From Perkinsus chesapeaki (taxonomy: Eukaryota > Perkinsozoa > Perkinsida > Perkinsidae), in assembly GCA_013115145.1 (NCBI GenBank), contig JAAPAO010000062.1, forward strand, positions 32,577 through 96,576: 64,000 nt of DNA. Direction: 5' to 3'. Shown in pieces: positions 20,768 to 33,260 of the stretch. The notes beneath the pieces are model-generated. The model did not search any database. It was not told the origin of the DNA and worked only from the letters and a program-made list of their open reading frames with translations. A program made the translations under genes and the position numbers. Numbering within the stretch: the first letter of the stretch is position 1; each line of letters starts with the position of its first letter.

Positions 20768-21276
20768 GTGCACCAGAGGTTAATCCTTAAATTGTCTTTA
20801 CTGTCGTCCGCATCTAGAGTAGCTGCTAATGTGTTGATAGTGTCGTCGTTGGGCGTAGATAATGATCCTTCACTTAGAGATCAGGCAGCACCGATTGTTA
20901 TATAGCTCTGTTTTCTCCATATAATGAAGACAGAGAAGCACTAGTGCTAGTATCCCGAAAGCTATTATCAAGTATCTCTTCACCTTTCCAGTCGAGTTAA
21001 TAGGGGAAGTTTCAATGTGATGGTATCGTATTGGGCACGGGAATGGTATTGGACTATCTAGAGTATTGACAACACTCGAATAGTGGAGGGGAGGCTCCAC
21101 TAGCACCAGTAGCGCAGGAGTGTATAGTACAGGTGCAATGCTAAGCTAAAACTCTAAAACTGTGTTTGTATTTATGAGGAGATACCTTGCACCGAACTTC
21201 CGATGCGCAATAAGTAGCCCGGTTTTAGCTCAGACTATGTGTCACGGCACACATATGATTCGACAAGGTCCGAGTT
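20768..21276. other. Spacer of duplicated module, copy 1
   Basis: Between the protease and the methyltransferase remnant. Minus-strand frame 20870-21106 contains a hydrophobic stretch (YLIIAFGILALVLLCLHYM) preceded by Lys-Arg. A related but more degraded stretch lies at 24780-24900 in copy 2 (shared TTATCAAGTAT context), so this is part of the duplicated unit; coding status uncertain. Confidence 0.3.
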
Positions 21277-21399
21277 TCAGTCGTATATCGCCAGTCCTTG
21301 GAGTCCAGTGGTGTGTCGGAGCCTCCGACTCGGAGGATACCTATGGCATGAAAGGCACCGAGTGCGGATCTGAGTCGAACTCAAGTCACAGTTGATATC

Positions 21400-21693
21400 G
21401 TCTATTCGCAGAGCAATTCGTAGCAATAACACCGAACTGAGTTCGGCTAACTCATCTGCGTTTGTAATGTGTTGCCATATGTCTCGGCAACCGGCTTCCT
21501 TAAGTAGCGTATCTAGCTCTTCTAGTTTATCCGCACCTCGGATCACTTTCCCGTCCTCTTCAAACTGAGCCTTGCCGTAGAATCGGAACTTAACTGTCTT
21601 CACTCGTCCGCTCTTCAACAGCTTTGTGGCACCCTTCAGCACATGAAGGTCAGCGCCGTTAGTGTGGACAACGAGATCTATTGGGAACCCCAA
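21400..21693 (-). pseudogene. FkbM methyltransferase remnant (C-terminal fragment)
   Basis: Minus strand: residues from FPIDLVVHTNGADLHVLKGA to KEAGCRDIW are nearly identical to the C-terminal third of the intact gene at 25042-26724. The 5' flank just beyond (about 21690-21830) also matches the 5' flank of the intact gene. So the copy has lost roughly 1.4 kb internally, removing the SAM-binding half, while both ends remain. The reading frame after CRDIW diverges. Not functional as a methyltransferase. Confidence 0.8.
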
Positions 21694-22275
21694 GATCTAC
21701 CAAGATAGGAGGGAATAGAAATAAACAAGTAAAAGAGAAAAAGTGAGACGTGTAAGGTTCATCATGACAATCGTGTACCGTTCATGACAATCTCTATGCA
21801 TTAATATAATATACTGAGCCGGGATAGCACAGTGATAAACTCGAATATATCACTGATTGAAAAGTAGACATCATATAAAAGGGCACTACTTTATTTAACC
21901 CACTACTGCGCGACTTTAGTCCTGCGGAAAAGGCGCTCATCGACCCACAGCACAGCAGAGTGAAAGAACGCTTTGCCCTCATGGTTAGCCGCGTTTGATA
22001 CTCTGATATAATCTTGCTGAGCTGACTATTGTGCACCGCCAATGATTGTGCATTTAAATGCGTGCACAGCTAACTCCTCTTGCGACTCGAAGCTGCGAGA
22101 GTACGCCAAGTAAGAAAACGCTTTACTAGCGTTTACTAAGGTGTGCACCCTTGCACTGCGACGCCGACGCATTTTCTCACGGAACCCCTGCGCGATTTTC
22201 CAGAAGCGTACAAAACAGAACCCAGCTGTTGTTCACAACAAAACCTAGCTAATTTTATCGTATCATCCTCTTAAC

Positions 22276-24619
22276 ATGCGCCATCTTACCAATCTGGTTA
22301 TCTGTGGCCTATCTTCTTCGGTTCCGGTTGATGATTCTATGAACCGAACTGCTAAGGGAGCCAAGCTTCGTCGCTCTGCTGCTTCACCCGGAAACCTCCG
22401 GCCTGCTAGAAGCCTCGCTGAGGAGCGTCCACAGTCATTTTACTACCCGCTCACTTAGGACTTCAGGACTACCGTAGAGATGGATGGTGAATTGGTCTTT
22501 GGGACTATCGATTCTGGCTCAGCCTCTGTAAGGCGCTACATCAAAAACCCTGACCAGGCGGGCTCCAAGTGCTTTGGTGATCGGTGCTTCGCATGTAGGG
22601 TCCAAAGCTGCATGTCCGGTGAAATCTTTGGTGACTCTGTGACTTACGACCCGTTCCAGTTGCAGCCTGCAAACTCCAGGGCCGTTATTCGCATGGAAGA
22701 TGTCAACGAGAGCAATGTGTACGTGCAGAATATTGTTGGTGTTGACTATACTGGCAGCCAACCCCAGTATTTGTCACCTAGTTCCGTTGACACGGCCTTT
22801 GGCCTAGGCTTGCCTGGGTACAGAGGTTTCGAAGCTGAGCTCAATGACTCGTTTATCCGGCAGCTATATGCTTCTCACCTGCTGAAGAATCCTGTACCCA
22901 CTATTGAGCCTGCTCCGTCGCCTTTCACCTCGGGATCGTTGGTCCTTGGTGGGAGTATCGCTCCCGAATTTGAAGAGGGCTCCAATGGTAGGACCTTTGA
23001 GTGGGATACCAGTGCATACGACAAGGATCTCCCTAAGAGCCATTTCAAGGGTAATGCACTGCAGGTGCAGGCCATCGGCTATGATTCCTTCTCTGAAGAC
23101 ATTCATGTCCTTTCTAAGGGCCACGGTGAGTTGCCACCAATTGTGGGGTTCGATTCCTCCGCACCTCTTATTTATGTAAGCGGGGCCGAAATGGAAGATC
23201 GCTATATGTGGGTTACCAACACGCTATTAATAGAGTGCCAAACCTTCTTCACTGAGATGGAGCATGTATACGATGCCGTTGAGGGGTACATCTTACCTTG
23301 CAGTAAGGCTCACTGTTTACCTGATTTCGAGTTCAAGTTCGCGCCCAATAACTACGCAACTGCCAATGAGATCTCTCTCACGGTACCTGGATGGGCAACC
23401 GTTACACCTATCGGGAGTAAATCTCCAGATAGGTGTCGTTGGTTATTTGGTGTACCCAAGAACCGTAAACCGGTGGAGGTGGTCGATAATAGGTTATATA
23501 TGGCACTTGGTCAACCTGCATTCCGTGCGAATAAGCTATTTTTTAATTACTTTCTCCCTGGAGTGATATCCTTCCAACCTCTTAACAAGCCCAAGGATAT
23601 GTATGGTGTCTTTACACTCGCTTTCGACTATGACAGGAGAACTGTGATCACAGTGGATCATCAGAGTATCGAAGTGGTCGCTGATACTGAAGATTACTCC
23701 ATCTATCTTCTCCGTGCCGATGGGGACAGCAGTCCTTGTGACGTTGGGGATGGTTGCTATGAGTGCTCAAAAACCCCCCATCGGTGCCCCGATAAGGCAG
23801 AATATTTCGTCCAGTATTTCACAGGCTATCAAAGAGACTTTTCTCATCTTAGCGATGGCTTTGTGACATTGGGAAGTTCTAAACTGCGCACAAATTTCAA
23901 CCTGGTGCAAAAGGCGAATCTGCTGGTCTCGGAAGGCGGCTTCAGCTCATTTGGACTCAACACCCAAACTGGTAGTTCATTGATATTCGGGAATTCAGAT
24001 CTGCCGTACGAGAACGGTGCTCAGTTCTCTATTTATGATCAGAGAACTCCTACGTCAAAGCTGGGCGTTCTAACTCTTGGTGGCTTTCGTCGACCCGAGC
24101 TTAAACACGATGGAGATACCGTTACAATGCTAGACAATGAACCGGCGTCGTTGGTTCACCAGGAATACCGCGCAGCCACTACCAGAGGCTTCGTTTCAGG
24201 TACAAGGTCGTCAGAGCCGTTCGGTACAACTAATGAGGATTATCGGGAGTTCTTCTTCTGGAGCAAATACCCCCTTATCTATGGGCATGTTGACGTCGTT
24301 ACAGAATTGGTTGATATCCTGGCGACGTATTTCGAGGGGCGCAAGTTCAGTGATGGATTGTCATTTCCGAAAGATGATCTGAAAAGCCTTCCCAGCATTG
24401 CGTTCGTCCTGCCAAGTGTTACCGGTGCTGCGTTTATCTATCTATCCCCGAAGGATTACTCTGCTCCATCGTCTACGCAATGTGACACATACAAGCTACT
24501 TCTGGGCACGCACTCTTATAAAGGATCATCGGTTCTTGGTAAGCCGTTTTTCCCGAACTCATTATATGGAGTTCGACAACATTAAGAAGACCATATACTT
24601 TGCTCCTCTTCATGACTAG
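22276..24619 (+). pseudogene. Double pepsin-like protein, broken paralogue
   Basis: Aligned with 18347-20767 throughout. Two breaks: TAG at 22456-22458, where copy 1 has Tyr61 (PLTYDFR versus PLT-stop-DFR), and one extra C near 24552-24554 (KPFF), which shifts frame so reading stops at 24583-24585 instead of 24617-24619. Everything between is open for about 700 codons, so decay is recent, or one break is an assembly error. Catalytic-type residues: DSGS in unit 1 lobe 1, DSS in lobe 2, DTED without Gly in unit 2, and no Asp in its last lobe. Signal peptide MRHLTNLVICGLSSS. Stop-codon readthrough cannot be excluded from sequence alone. Confidence 0.75.
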
Positions 24620-25041
24620 ATGATCGTGAGTCATGACTACTGAGTTCTTATCTTTTTTCCGTCGTCTCCCATTATGAGTAGCTGTATAGCTGACGATGTG
24701 GCTAGCTGTCGGTAGTGTCCTCAGGATACTCCTATGGTTAGTGTCATCGTAGTATTTTGTACTTTACGAGCTACATCCGGAGATACTAACCACCACTAAT
24801 TGTTTCAAAATGTCTGTCTTATCCGTAAAATCCAGAAGAAAATCAGTCCTACTATCCCAATATATATTATCAAGTATTAGTAGGATACCTTAATTGTCGA
24901 TTTGGGCAGTAGTCACAAGAATTGCATCGTATTATGGATCTCAAACAATAGAATAACGCAACTGCAAACGAATAGTGCAAGCCTGGTACTTGGCTCTAAT
25001 CGAGAATCTGGATTAAACACAAACCGCGGCCTCTGACGGTA

Positions 25042-26724
25042 TCAATGCCTGGAACAGTGTCTTGCAATAACACCGAACTCATCTGCATGTTTAATATCTT
25101 TCTCGTGCCATATGTCTCGGCAACCGGCCTCCTTAAGTAGGCCATCTAGCTCTTCTAGTTTATCCGCACCTCGGATCACTTTCCCGTCCTCTTCAAACTG
25201 AGCCTTGCCGTAGAATCGGAACTTAACTGTCTTAACTCGTCCGCTCTTCAACAGCTTTGTGGCACCTTTCAGCACATGAAGCTCAGCACCGTTAGTGTGA
25301 ACGACAAGGAGGTCTATCGGGAAGTCGCCGTCAGCCAGCTCAACATCAAGTGTGCTGGAGGGCACTTCCTCAGCAACGGTGCGATCGTTCGAGAAGGGGG
25401 AAGAGCCTAGCAGCGTGCCATGAACGGACGACTCCTCGTAAAGTCCGAAGCTTGCAGTTTGACTGGTTCGGTATTGCTTTGTTGAAACTAATGCCTTTCG
25501 ACTTGCTGTGACATTCACAAAGCCGTTGAGATTTATGCTGGCCTGCATGCATTCAAAGGCTTCCTTCTGAGGCTCGTACGCAATAACTCTCAACGGTCGA
25601 TTGGACTTCGCAAAGAGTGCTGCCGCTGTCAACGCTGCATCTCCGAAATGAGCTCCGACTTCCACGAAGACCACTTCTCTCTCCACACGGGGAGCCAGAT
25701 AAAGCTCCCATACAACTTGCCAGCAAGCCTTCAAGATGAAGGGACCAACATTGCGAGCAATCTGGGCCGCTGTCTCCCGAGTCTGCGGGAGAACCATCAG
25801 AAAGTCAGCATCCCATGGCTCCTCGTAGCCTTGAAAGTTGCCTTCTAGTAGAGCTTTCTCGACAAAACATTTGCAAGTATCTACCGATGCTGGCTCTCTG
25901 CATTTGCAAAATTGTCGGACAACCTTCGGCAAGCCAGCCCGATCTAGTGCACCGAAAATACCCTCGTAAGGGAAGTTATAAATTACAGTGTCCGATCTGC
26001 CAGTGCAGTACCGAACCCAAACGCTGTGGAGATCACCAGCCTGTTTGACTTCGTCAAGGCCGTTCATGTTTACCAACGTGTTACGAATCTCCGAGGCTAG
26101 TGCGAGACACTTCGGCTCAACTGGTGCACTACTGTTGTAACCGTGCTTCGAAATAACAACCTTCTGAAGGCGAGCCAATGCCATAAAGGTGTTCCACTGA
26201 GGCATACTGACACCTTCCGACCAACTAAGGTTCAGCAGAGCTCTGCGCAGCTCACTCCAATAAAAAGGTCGAGACCTACCAGCGACATACTCCCCTTCGA
26301 GCCAGATCGAATACAGAGTGATGCGCCCTAAGTGACTGAAAGGAACTTCGTCGGCGTGTTGAAGGAGCTCCCGGCCAACATCAAATAGGTAGTCTGGTGG
26401 TAGGTAGTAGTTGAGGATCCTCGGCAGCTCTTCGTGAGCAGAAAGACGTGTCAAACGCTCGTTCATATCCTGCCACCAGCTCATTGCATAAAGCACGCCC
26501 GAGCAGCATGCCATGTGAGTTGTGTTGCGACCACGAAAGCAACGGGGAAGGCCTCCACCTCCGAAAAGAGGAACGCAGCACCATTGCTTCTCGGGGATGG
26601 GTATAACACGCACGTTGCACTCGCCGTCGACGCCCGTCGCGGCCAAGTTCGGAACTGCTATAGGCGCACTCTCAACGAGGAGGCATTGAATGAGCACCTC
26701 CCAGCAGAGGTGCCGTAATATCAT
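25042..26724 (-). CDS. FkbM-family (Methyltransf_21) SAM-dependent methyltransferase, probably secretory
   Basis: About 560 residues without introns. The C-terminal half carries the SAM site VFVEVGAHFGDAALTAAALF, then VIAYEPQ (acidic ribose contact), CMQASINLNGF, SSTLDVE, IDLLVVHTNGAELHVLKGA and VKFRFYG, the usual FkbM order (IDVGAN.G, YAFEP, KIDVEG.E..VL.G). The N-terminal part (about 1-330) is Cys-rich and unassigned. ATG 26724 gives a signal-peptide-like start (MILRHLCWEVLIQCLL). The frame also continues open to ATG 26868 through a hydrophobic stretch. In the duplicate, the corresponding upstream DNA reads MNLTRLTFSLLLVYF, a better signal peptide, so an upstream exon may be the ancestral start. 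Substrate unknown (O-methylation of sugars is typical of FkbM proteins). Confidence 0.75.
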   Translation of the reverse strand: MILRHLCWEVLIQCLLVESAPIAVPNLAATGVDGECNVRVIPIPEKQWCCVPLFGGGGLPRCFRGRNTTHMACCSGVLYAMSWWQDMNERLTRLSAHEELPRILNYYLPPDYLFDVGRELLQHADEVPFSHLGRITLYSIWLEGEYVAGRSRPFYWSELRRALLNLSWSEGVSMPQWNTFMALARLQKVVISKHGYNSSAPVEPKCLALASEIRNTLVNMNGLDEVKQAGDLHSVWVRYCTGRSDTVIYNFPYEGIFGALDRAGLPKVVRQFCKCREPASVDTCKCFVEKALLEGNFQGYEEPWDADFLMVLPQTRETAAQIARNVGPFILKACWQVVWELYLAPRVEREVVFVEVGAHFGDAALTAAALFAKSNRPLRVIAYEPQKEAFECMQASINLNGFVNVTASRKALVSTKQYRTSQTASFGLYEESSVHGTLLGSSPFSNDRTVAEEVPSSTLDVELADGDFPIDLLVVHTNGAELHVLKGATKLLKSGRVKTVKFRFYGKAQFEEDGKVIRGADKLEELDGLLKEAGCRDIWHEKDIKHADEFGVIARHCSRH

Positions 26725-26868
26725 TTCTAACCAAGATCGGAGGAAATAAAAACGAACACGTAAAAGAGGATAAATGAGATGTGTAAGGTTTATGACAATC
26801 CCTATACATACCAAGCCGAGATAACATAGTCCTAACTGAGTAAGACAAACTGTATGTATATCACTCAT

Positions 26869-27268
26869 TTGGATATGTACATCGTAATACTACTTTGTTA
26901 AAGTCAGTAGATGAGCAAATCGGAAACAGTAATGACTCTAGCATCGTGGTGGTGTGGATTTTTTTATCATCATAGCTCAACTTTGGCATACTTATCTTGA
27001 GACACGGTAACGCTCATATCGTAAATGAGCTATATTATAGTAGTATACTCAACATATATACACTGTAAAGTAATGTGTACTGAAACTCGCCGAATACAGA
27101 TCTAGAATCATGTTGGGAAGCTCGTCAAGTTTAACGAAATAATAATAATACCCACGGCTTCCACGGCTTTGATACCAACACTGTGGAGCTTCAAGATGGT
27201 TTCATCAGTTGATACGCTGATTATTAATTCACAACACAGAAACTTCGTCGCTCTACGTGAGAAACCCA
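26869..27268. other. AT-rich intergenic
   Basis: No frame or RNA gene recognised; several ATA/TAT runs near 27030-27060. Confidence 0.4.
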
Positions 27269-30200
27269 TCAGACATGGCGATGAAAAAGCTCCGCTCGTG
27301 CAGCGAATTTCCGTTTAATCTCTCTCTGAGCCAACTGAAGTCTTCGTTCCACCTGAAGCATGTGCCTTCTGCCATCGACACTCTTGGAACTGTTCTCTCT
27401 GGCAAGAGCCAAATCCTCCTCCAAGTCGTGGACCTCCATACGGCTGGCCTGAACAGTCAACAGAGCCGACGGAAGCAAACGGTGGCGGTAACGTAGGGGG
27501 ATAGAGAGTATGAATATAAAGAGGTCGCACAGGTACTGCTGAGGACCGTCGGATGGAACAGGCTCCGATCCTGTTCCTACGATCCTGAGAATCGTTTCGC
27601 CGAAAGAAGCCGTAACGCATCCCAAAGCACCGCTGCGGAGTTGGCCGCGAGTTTCGACGGCACGCCTCCCCCACCCTACCAGCTCCTCCAGGTATCCAGC
27701 GAGCGATGGTGGCAACTCTTCTAGATAATCATAACCACTAAAGATTGCCTCGGTGATTCTGGTAGTGAGTTTTGGATCAATCTTTGCTAGAAGTTCAAGT
27801 GCCTGTTCTATCGCATCGATCAGAGACTTCTGAATCTGACAAAATCAAAGCCTTCGCGAAAATCAGACAGCGTGGGGTTCAATATACATAATTGAGCTCA
27901 AATAACTCTTTGTAAAGGCCTAGTGCTGCCTGTCAACAACTACCACCCTTCATTAAGAATTGGTAACGATACAGTACTAATCCAATACATTAACGTTTGC
28001 TTAATTCTCCAACATTTTACCAATAAAGTTTTTGTCGATAAGATGACATTTAATAGCATCCCAAATATTAACATTTTACTAACATTATAATATTATTAAT
28101 TGATAATATCTATCCACGGTTTTCATTAAGTTAGGGCCCACTACCTGCAAACTTCTTATTGCGACTCAGTTACATCTCCAGACTAACAAGATCATTCGAA
28201 GTTGCCAGGCGAACGTATTGAAGAGATCAGGTACAAAGTGTAACAGTGAATGGAGTGTTATATAGTACCAAAGTAGTAAATTTATAGTACTGTATAGTAC
28301 TTATAGTATAGCATATTACTGTATTACTATTACTATAGACGTAGTATAGTACTGAAGTCTTATATAGTAGACCCCGGTAAAACGTGCAGCAGACTGCAGC
28401 ACATTACAGTAGTACAGGTACTCATGTGTCCATCAACTACTGTAGAACTAAGCTAAGAGTGAGTAATGAATACCCATATGAACTACCAGCAATCAACTAC
28501 TCCATTTACAGGACTACCAAGTAAGCCAAAAGTACAAGTCTACCCCAGTCCACCACCGTTCCCCACGGGAACCTCACCGTTCCTTCGCCACATAGAAGGT
28601 TATTATGCTCGGATACTAGAGTCCCTATGCACTGTGCCAGCTGCTCATGCGCAGCATCACTTTCAGATTTCGTTTTCTCTCTGTAACGCTCGAATGCTTC
28701 ATCAACTGTGGCCAGGATGTCACCGGCCTGCGTACCACCAGCAGCCTTTTCCCTGAAATCATTCCGCGGTATCTTGTCAAACTGTCAAATTATCGAGGCA
28801 ACAGTGAATCAAGAATCCCAGGACCAGGGCACACGGAGAGGCCCCTAAGAAGTGTACATTCGGGAGGGGGGCTCTCTGTAACGTAATTTCTCTGCCAACT
28901 TGGAGTACCACTAAAATGGTACCTGCGTCATTAAAATGGATGAATTTGCGGTGATAACTCTAAATGGTGGAATATGAACTTTTTGCTGAATTACTAAATT
29001 TTCTCGGAGAGGTCTAAGCGGGAACTCAGCAAAGAATGTGACCCGCTAGAAGATCCACCTGATGAGTTGTTCAATAACGGATGACTTGGAGCCATTCATA
29101 GCACTGCCTACCACAGCACTCGCCGTCTGCTCGATATCAGGGAAGCAGAGTCTGCAGCAAAGATTACTATTGAACCATGGAAAGAGGTCTCACTGTATTC
29201 GATCAGCAGCCGTGTCCCTTTCTGATTTCTGCAAGCCGTTCGATCTCAGCACTACAGGGTCCATAGACTTCTTGAGAGAAGTCACTGAGGAATTATCACG
29301 TAAAAAGATTGCCTCAAGATTATGGGTAAGAAGTACGATAACGTAGCATGGAATCTTGAGGGTAAAATTTATCAAACTGTTCATGAAGCACAACTCATAA
29401 TCTCTCCACCACTTTCGACCAGGTCGACTGTCTAGGTGAATGACAATAGCTCGTCTGCATTCTTTCGAAAAGGTTTCGCATCGGCATCCATGGATACACA
29501 CCCAATGTTGCCCCAATGCAAGGAAAGCGCAGCTCGCGCTTTTAGGATTCCAGGGCCCCCCGCGGCTGATTGGCAGTCAGCAGCAACTCCTCCACGCCGG
29601 AAACGTCGACAAAGCGACGATTTCGACCCTCACCCCGCAGTAGCTGCTTCCGCTTATCTTGAACATCTTGAAAAGCATTAGTTAATGCCTGAGTAGCAAA
29701 CCACTGCATAGCCATTCAACACATGCGTATTTGAAGATCCATAAGTGATAATAGCATTTCTATACAATTCTATCCGCCTTGCTTTCGCCACTATGACCCC
29801 CAAGCACTGTACATCATCCGACCGACTCGGTGGGGAGCTACCTGATTAGACCAGTTGGATTCGGTCACTTCCGGGGACCCTCGCTTTGCACGTTCCCCGA
29901 CTATCGACACCACTTTCTTCGATAAATCGACTCTCTCGGCACCCAACCTGACTCGACACTCCTCGGCTGCAACCCTACTGTGAAGTGTCGATCCATGGCA
30001 GTTACCTCTTCCGGGCTTCATCCGTATGATCTGATATTTCCTTCACCAGTCTAGCTACTCTCCTACTGTGGCCATCTGACCGAATATTTATGCTCTCCCT
30101 CGACGGTATCAGCTCCGCTATCTCGTTCACCCCTCCGCCGGGCCGTTCAATGCAACCACCCTCTGAGCATAAGGCCTCTAAACGTCTACAGGTATCATAC

Positions 30201-30490
30201 CACACTTTACCCTGTTGCTCGAGCCGGTGCACATCCTTGAGCATATCAGCACCTCCTCGGCAGGTACGTTCCAAATTGGACGCAAAGCCTTCTAGTGCAT
30301 CGGTCAGAGCCCTGAGATGTGCCTTTACAATAATTATTGCGCCACTTAAACCTCCTCGTATTCTACCCCTCGATTTTGTGGAGTGCAGCACAATATTCTT
30401 CCGACAGATGAGTCGTTATAAAATTATCCGACCACAGAGGCTACAGTCTAGAACGTGGTTGCCCTCCCGAAACTTACCCATACCATCGCC
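27269..30490 (-). CDS. Helical/coiled-coil protein, multi-exon, exon map incomplete
   Basis: Minus-strand coding segments with splice signals: about 30447-30497 (VQNILSQAHEAQWRWYG, donor GTAAGT), joining in phase to about 30305 downward (ALTDALEGFASNLERTC...DVHRLEQQGKVWYDTC); about 29870-29975 (RVAAEECRVRLGAERVDLSK); about 28560-28760 (EKAAGGTQAGDILATVDEAF, HEQLAQCIGTLVSEHNNLL); and the last exon(s) 27269-27838 (SLIDAIEQALELLAKIDPKL, YLEELVGWGRRAVETRG, then HDLEEDLALAREN...LQLAQREIKRKFAARAELF). The composition is that of an alpha-helical or coiled-coil protein. No domain identified. Start not found; it may be two genes. Confidence 0.4.
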
Positions 30491-30722
30491 ACTGGGCCTC
30501 ATGCGCTTGGGACAGGATATTTTGTACCTGACAAAGATGAACTCACGTGGAGTAAAGTGACAGAGGCTAGTTCAAAAAGCACTCCGAATGCCTGCAGATC
30601 ATCAGCAGGCCTAAGATAGGTTTCAGACAAAATCAGTTGTTTATATTATACTTGCTAAGTTCATATAAGCATAACAAGTTTCCTACACTACATTCATACA
30701 GCTGCTATCATAAGGTTCACTA

Positions 30723-33260
30723 TCAACCATTATCGCTAATACAAATCCACACTCTCTCAAGCTCAACGTAGGATAATACTGTATTTCGTCTGCCTGGTGG
30801 CTCACTCAAGTTCAATGGGGAGCATTCTTCCAGCAGGTGACTTGCCTCCGACATCGACAATCTTAAAAGCTCCTGCAGCTCCTCTCGTGCGAACTCATCC
30901 GTTTGCTGGTGATGATGCTGTCTCAAGAATGCCTCCAACGCCTTGTACTAAAACAGGAATGCTCTGGATAAATTAGACATGACCCTACCATGGCCCTCTG
31001 CTGCTCCTCCGCCCACTCATTGCGGCATTTTGTAAGTTCGTTTTCTATTTCCCCAGTGGCTCTCTCCATCGACTCGGAGCATTCGCGATCTACCTGCATC
31101 GAGATCATCATTAGGCCACAATTGAACGATGTACCGCGGACAGTCGGATGCTGAATAAAGGGGAAATAATACGCAGTAAAACTGGGCTGGAAGCTTTGTA
31201 TAGGTTCTCCTGTTTAAGCTGGGGAAGCATGTCAACGATGATGATGACGAATCTCATTCTGATGAACTCATCGCGTGACCGCACTTTTGAACATATCAGT
31301 GAATTGGGTCTCAGACTGGCCACTAGCGGCCAACTGTAAGGCCGATATTACTCTCACTTGCACTTACGACTGAGAACCCATACGATATACCACCGCATAG
31401 TCCACGAAAGCAGTTGTTGCTATATACTACTCACCTCCTCTTTCATTCGAGCGTATTCTTGCTCCAACTCCTTGTCCACCGCTAACCGTTGGCGACGGAT
31501 AATCTCCTGACGCTCCTTTTCCCACAGCTCCATCTCATCTGACTGCACTGCTGATGCAACCGTCATCATACAAAGTTGAAATTAATGCTTAGACAACTAC
31601 TTCACCAACCGGCTCAACTCGGAGATCGATTCGCTACAGAAACGTTCTGCTGGCGGCAACCGACATTCTGTGAGAGGATGAGTGAATCGCCAATGAAGTC
31701 CCGATCGTCGGCCAGCGGCGCGTCATCAGAAACAGCGAAAACTAAAGTGATCGAATCTGATAAGTCGATTCTCCTTCCTGCAATGTCTCGAGGCTTATAG
31801 CCCAGCCTGGTCAGCGACTGATTGAGAGACGCTCACGAACCACGTAACATGCCGACTCACGCTTCCGGCATCATTTGCAAGACTAACTGTCCGTATCAAC
31901 TTGAAGCCCGAGTGATACACTGCACGCTCCAGAAACCGACCTGGACGGTTCATCACTTTACTGCGAGGCAGTCGCAAATGTAACTAGCACCGAATGATGA
32001 TAAAGGCCAGAGTCATCCCTAGGCTCCGGGAACTTGCGAGCTACCGAAAGTGTCCCTCAGCTTACTTCACCATTTGGCCGACGCCGTAGTGTAGCTTTCG
32101 CAGCTGCGAAGACTGACAGTAAGTATTGGTTCAACGAGGGAGGCATGCGCCCATCTTCGGGGACAGGGTCCTCTGCCCTTCCACAAACCTCAGATTCCAC
32201 CACTGCTACCCGTGACGACTTCCGCCCACGAAGTGCCGCTGAGGAGAGCGCAAGGTATATCGGTCGACCTCAAAGATATATGAGAATGTCGTAGAATTAC
32301 TAGGAAAGGAGTTGCATGTTCACACGCTAGTATTGTCATAAGCGTAACTTCTTCAAAAAGCCCAATCGATTGGATATATCGCCGCTACCAACCAGACAAG
32401 CAGGTCGAGTCTACGAGAATTACACTTATCGCTCTTTAAGGATTAGTCCTCTACTTCAACTGTGATACAAATGACTAACCAGAGTTGTTATTACATTTAT
32501 CGGAGGCCTTCGCCGGAGCAGGGGATGGGCCACGAAGGATCTTGGGCAGATTGCCATGGGGGAAATTCAAGACCTGCTTTATAGATTTCCAAGTCCTCTC
32601 CGACTGCTCACAATCTTATCGAACTGCCTTCTTCGTAGGACCTCAGCCATCAAGTCACAACCATCACACTGTACAACCGCAACACCAAAGCCGGCCTCCC
32701 ATCGCGTGACCTTCCATCATCCAGCTATCACCAGCGCTACACAACAGCAGCATGCCGCCTACACTGGATGGAGGGAGCTTGGTCAGACTGTTGAGCAGGG
32801 TAATCGATCCACCCGGGATACTCGAGCTGTTGTCAGATAGGAGCAGCCGGCAAAAGGCAAAATCTGGTTGGCTATCATCCACCAGTAAGATGTCCTCGGT
32901 CGAAGTATCATACCTGTCGGGGTGATGCCCTATGCTCACAGACACGCGCGTATCCTTCACGGTGGTGCTCCCCAGATTCCTATTTCTCACGTAACATCTG
33001 CCACTACAGTTCCTGATTTCCGTGTGATGGCCGTCCCTTTTAACCGTTCAAAGTCCGTAGGCGTCTGAAGATAATAACAGCCAATTGAACGACCAGATCG
33101 AACAAAGCATCCTCGACCCTTCGAGATATAAGACTCGGGACTAAGGAACAGCTTCCCGACGAATCTGCGCCCGACCAGGTACTGAGAATTTCGCCAGCGT
33201 GAGATCCAATACGAGCTTCACTTTGGTGTACACAAAACCTCTGCGCGTGAACTCCAACAT
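30723..33260 (-). CDS. Beta-sandwich (C2-like?) plus coiled-coil protein, multi-exon
   Basis: Likely start ATG 33260 (MLEFTRRGFVYTKVKLVLDLTLAKFS). Further coding segments: about 32800-32990 (GSTTVKDTRVSVSIG...FAFCRLLLSDNSSSIPGG); about 31660-31780 (RRIDLSDSITLVFAVSDDAP, DRDFIGDSLILSQ), all strand-like as in C2 domains; then helical exons 31435-31551 (DEMELWEKERQEIIRRQRL...QEYARMKEE), 30989-31093 (VDRECSESMERATGEIENEL) and 30723-30947 (YKALEAFLRQ...SYVELERVWICISDNG, stop). The last three close in phase; the final intron is 41 nt. The layout (C2-like strands then coiled coil) resembles centrosomal proteins, but that is only an impression. Confidence 0.45.

Larger units (their letters stand above)
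18347..26868. repeat. Segmental duplication: protease (+) plus FkbM methyltransferase (-)
   Basis: Two tandem copies of the same layout. Copy 1: protease 18347-20767, methyltransferase remnant 21400-21693, shared flank to about 21830. Copy 2: protease pseudogene 22276-24619, intact methyltransferase 25042-26724, shared flank to about 26830. Protein-level similarity runs through the full length of both genes, and non-coding flanks match too. Each copy has kept only one intact gene. Confidence 0.85.

Noticed and set aside
21220-21300. Possible tRNA-like TTTTAGCTCAGACT...
   Set aside because: No consistent acceptor or T-stem pairing and no B-box; chance similarity to a D-arm.
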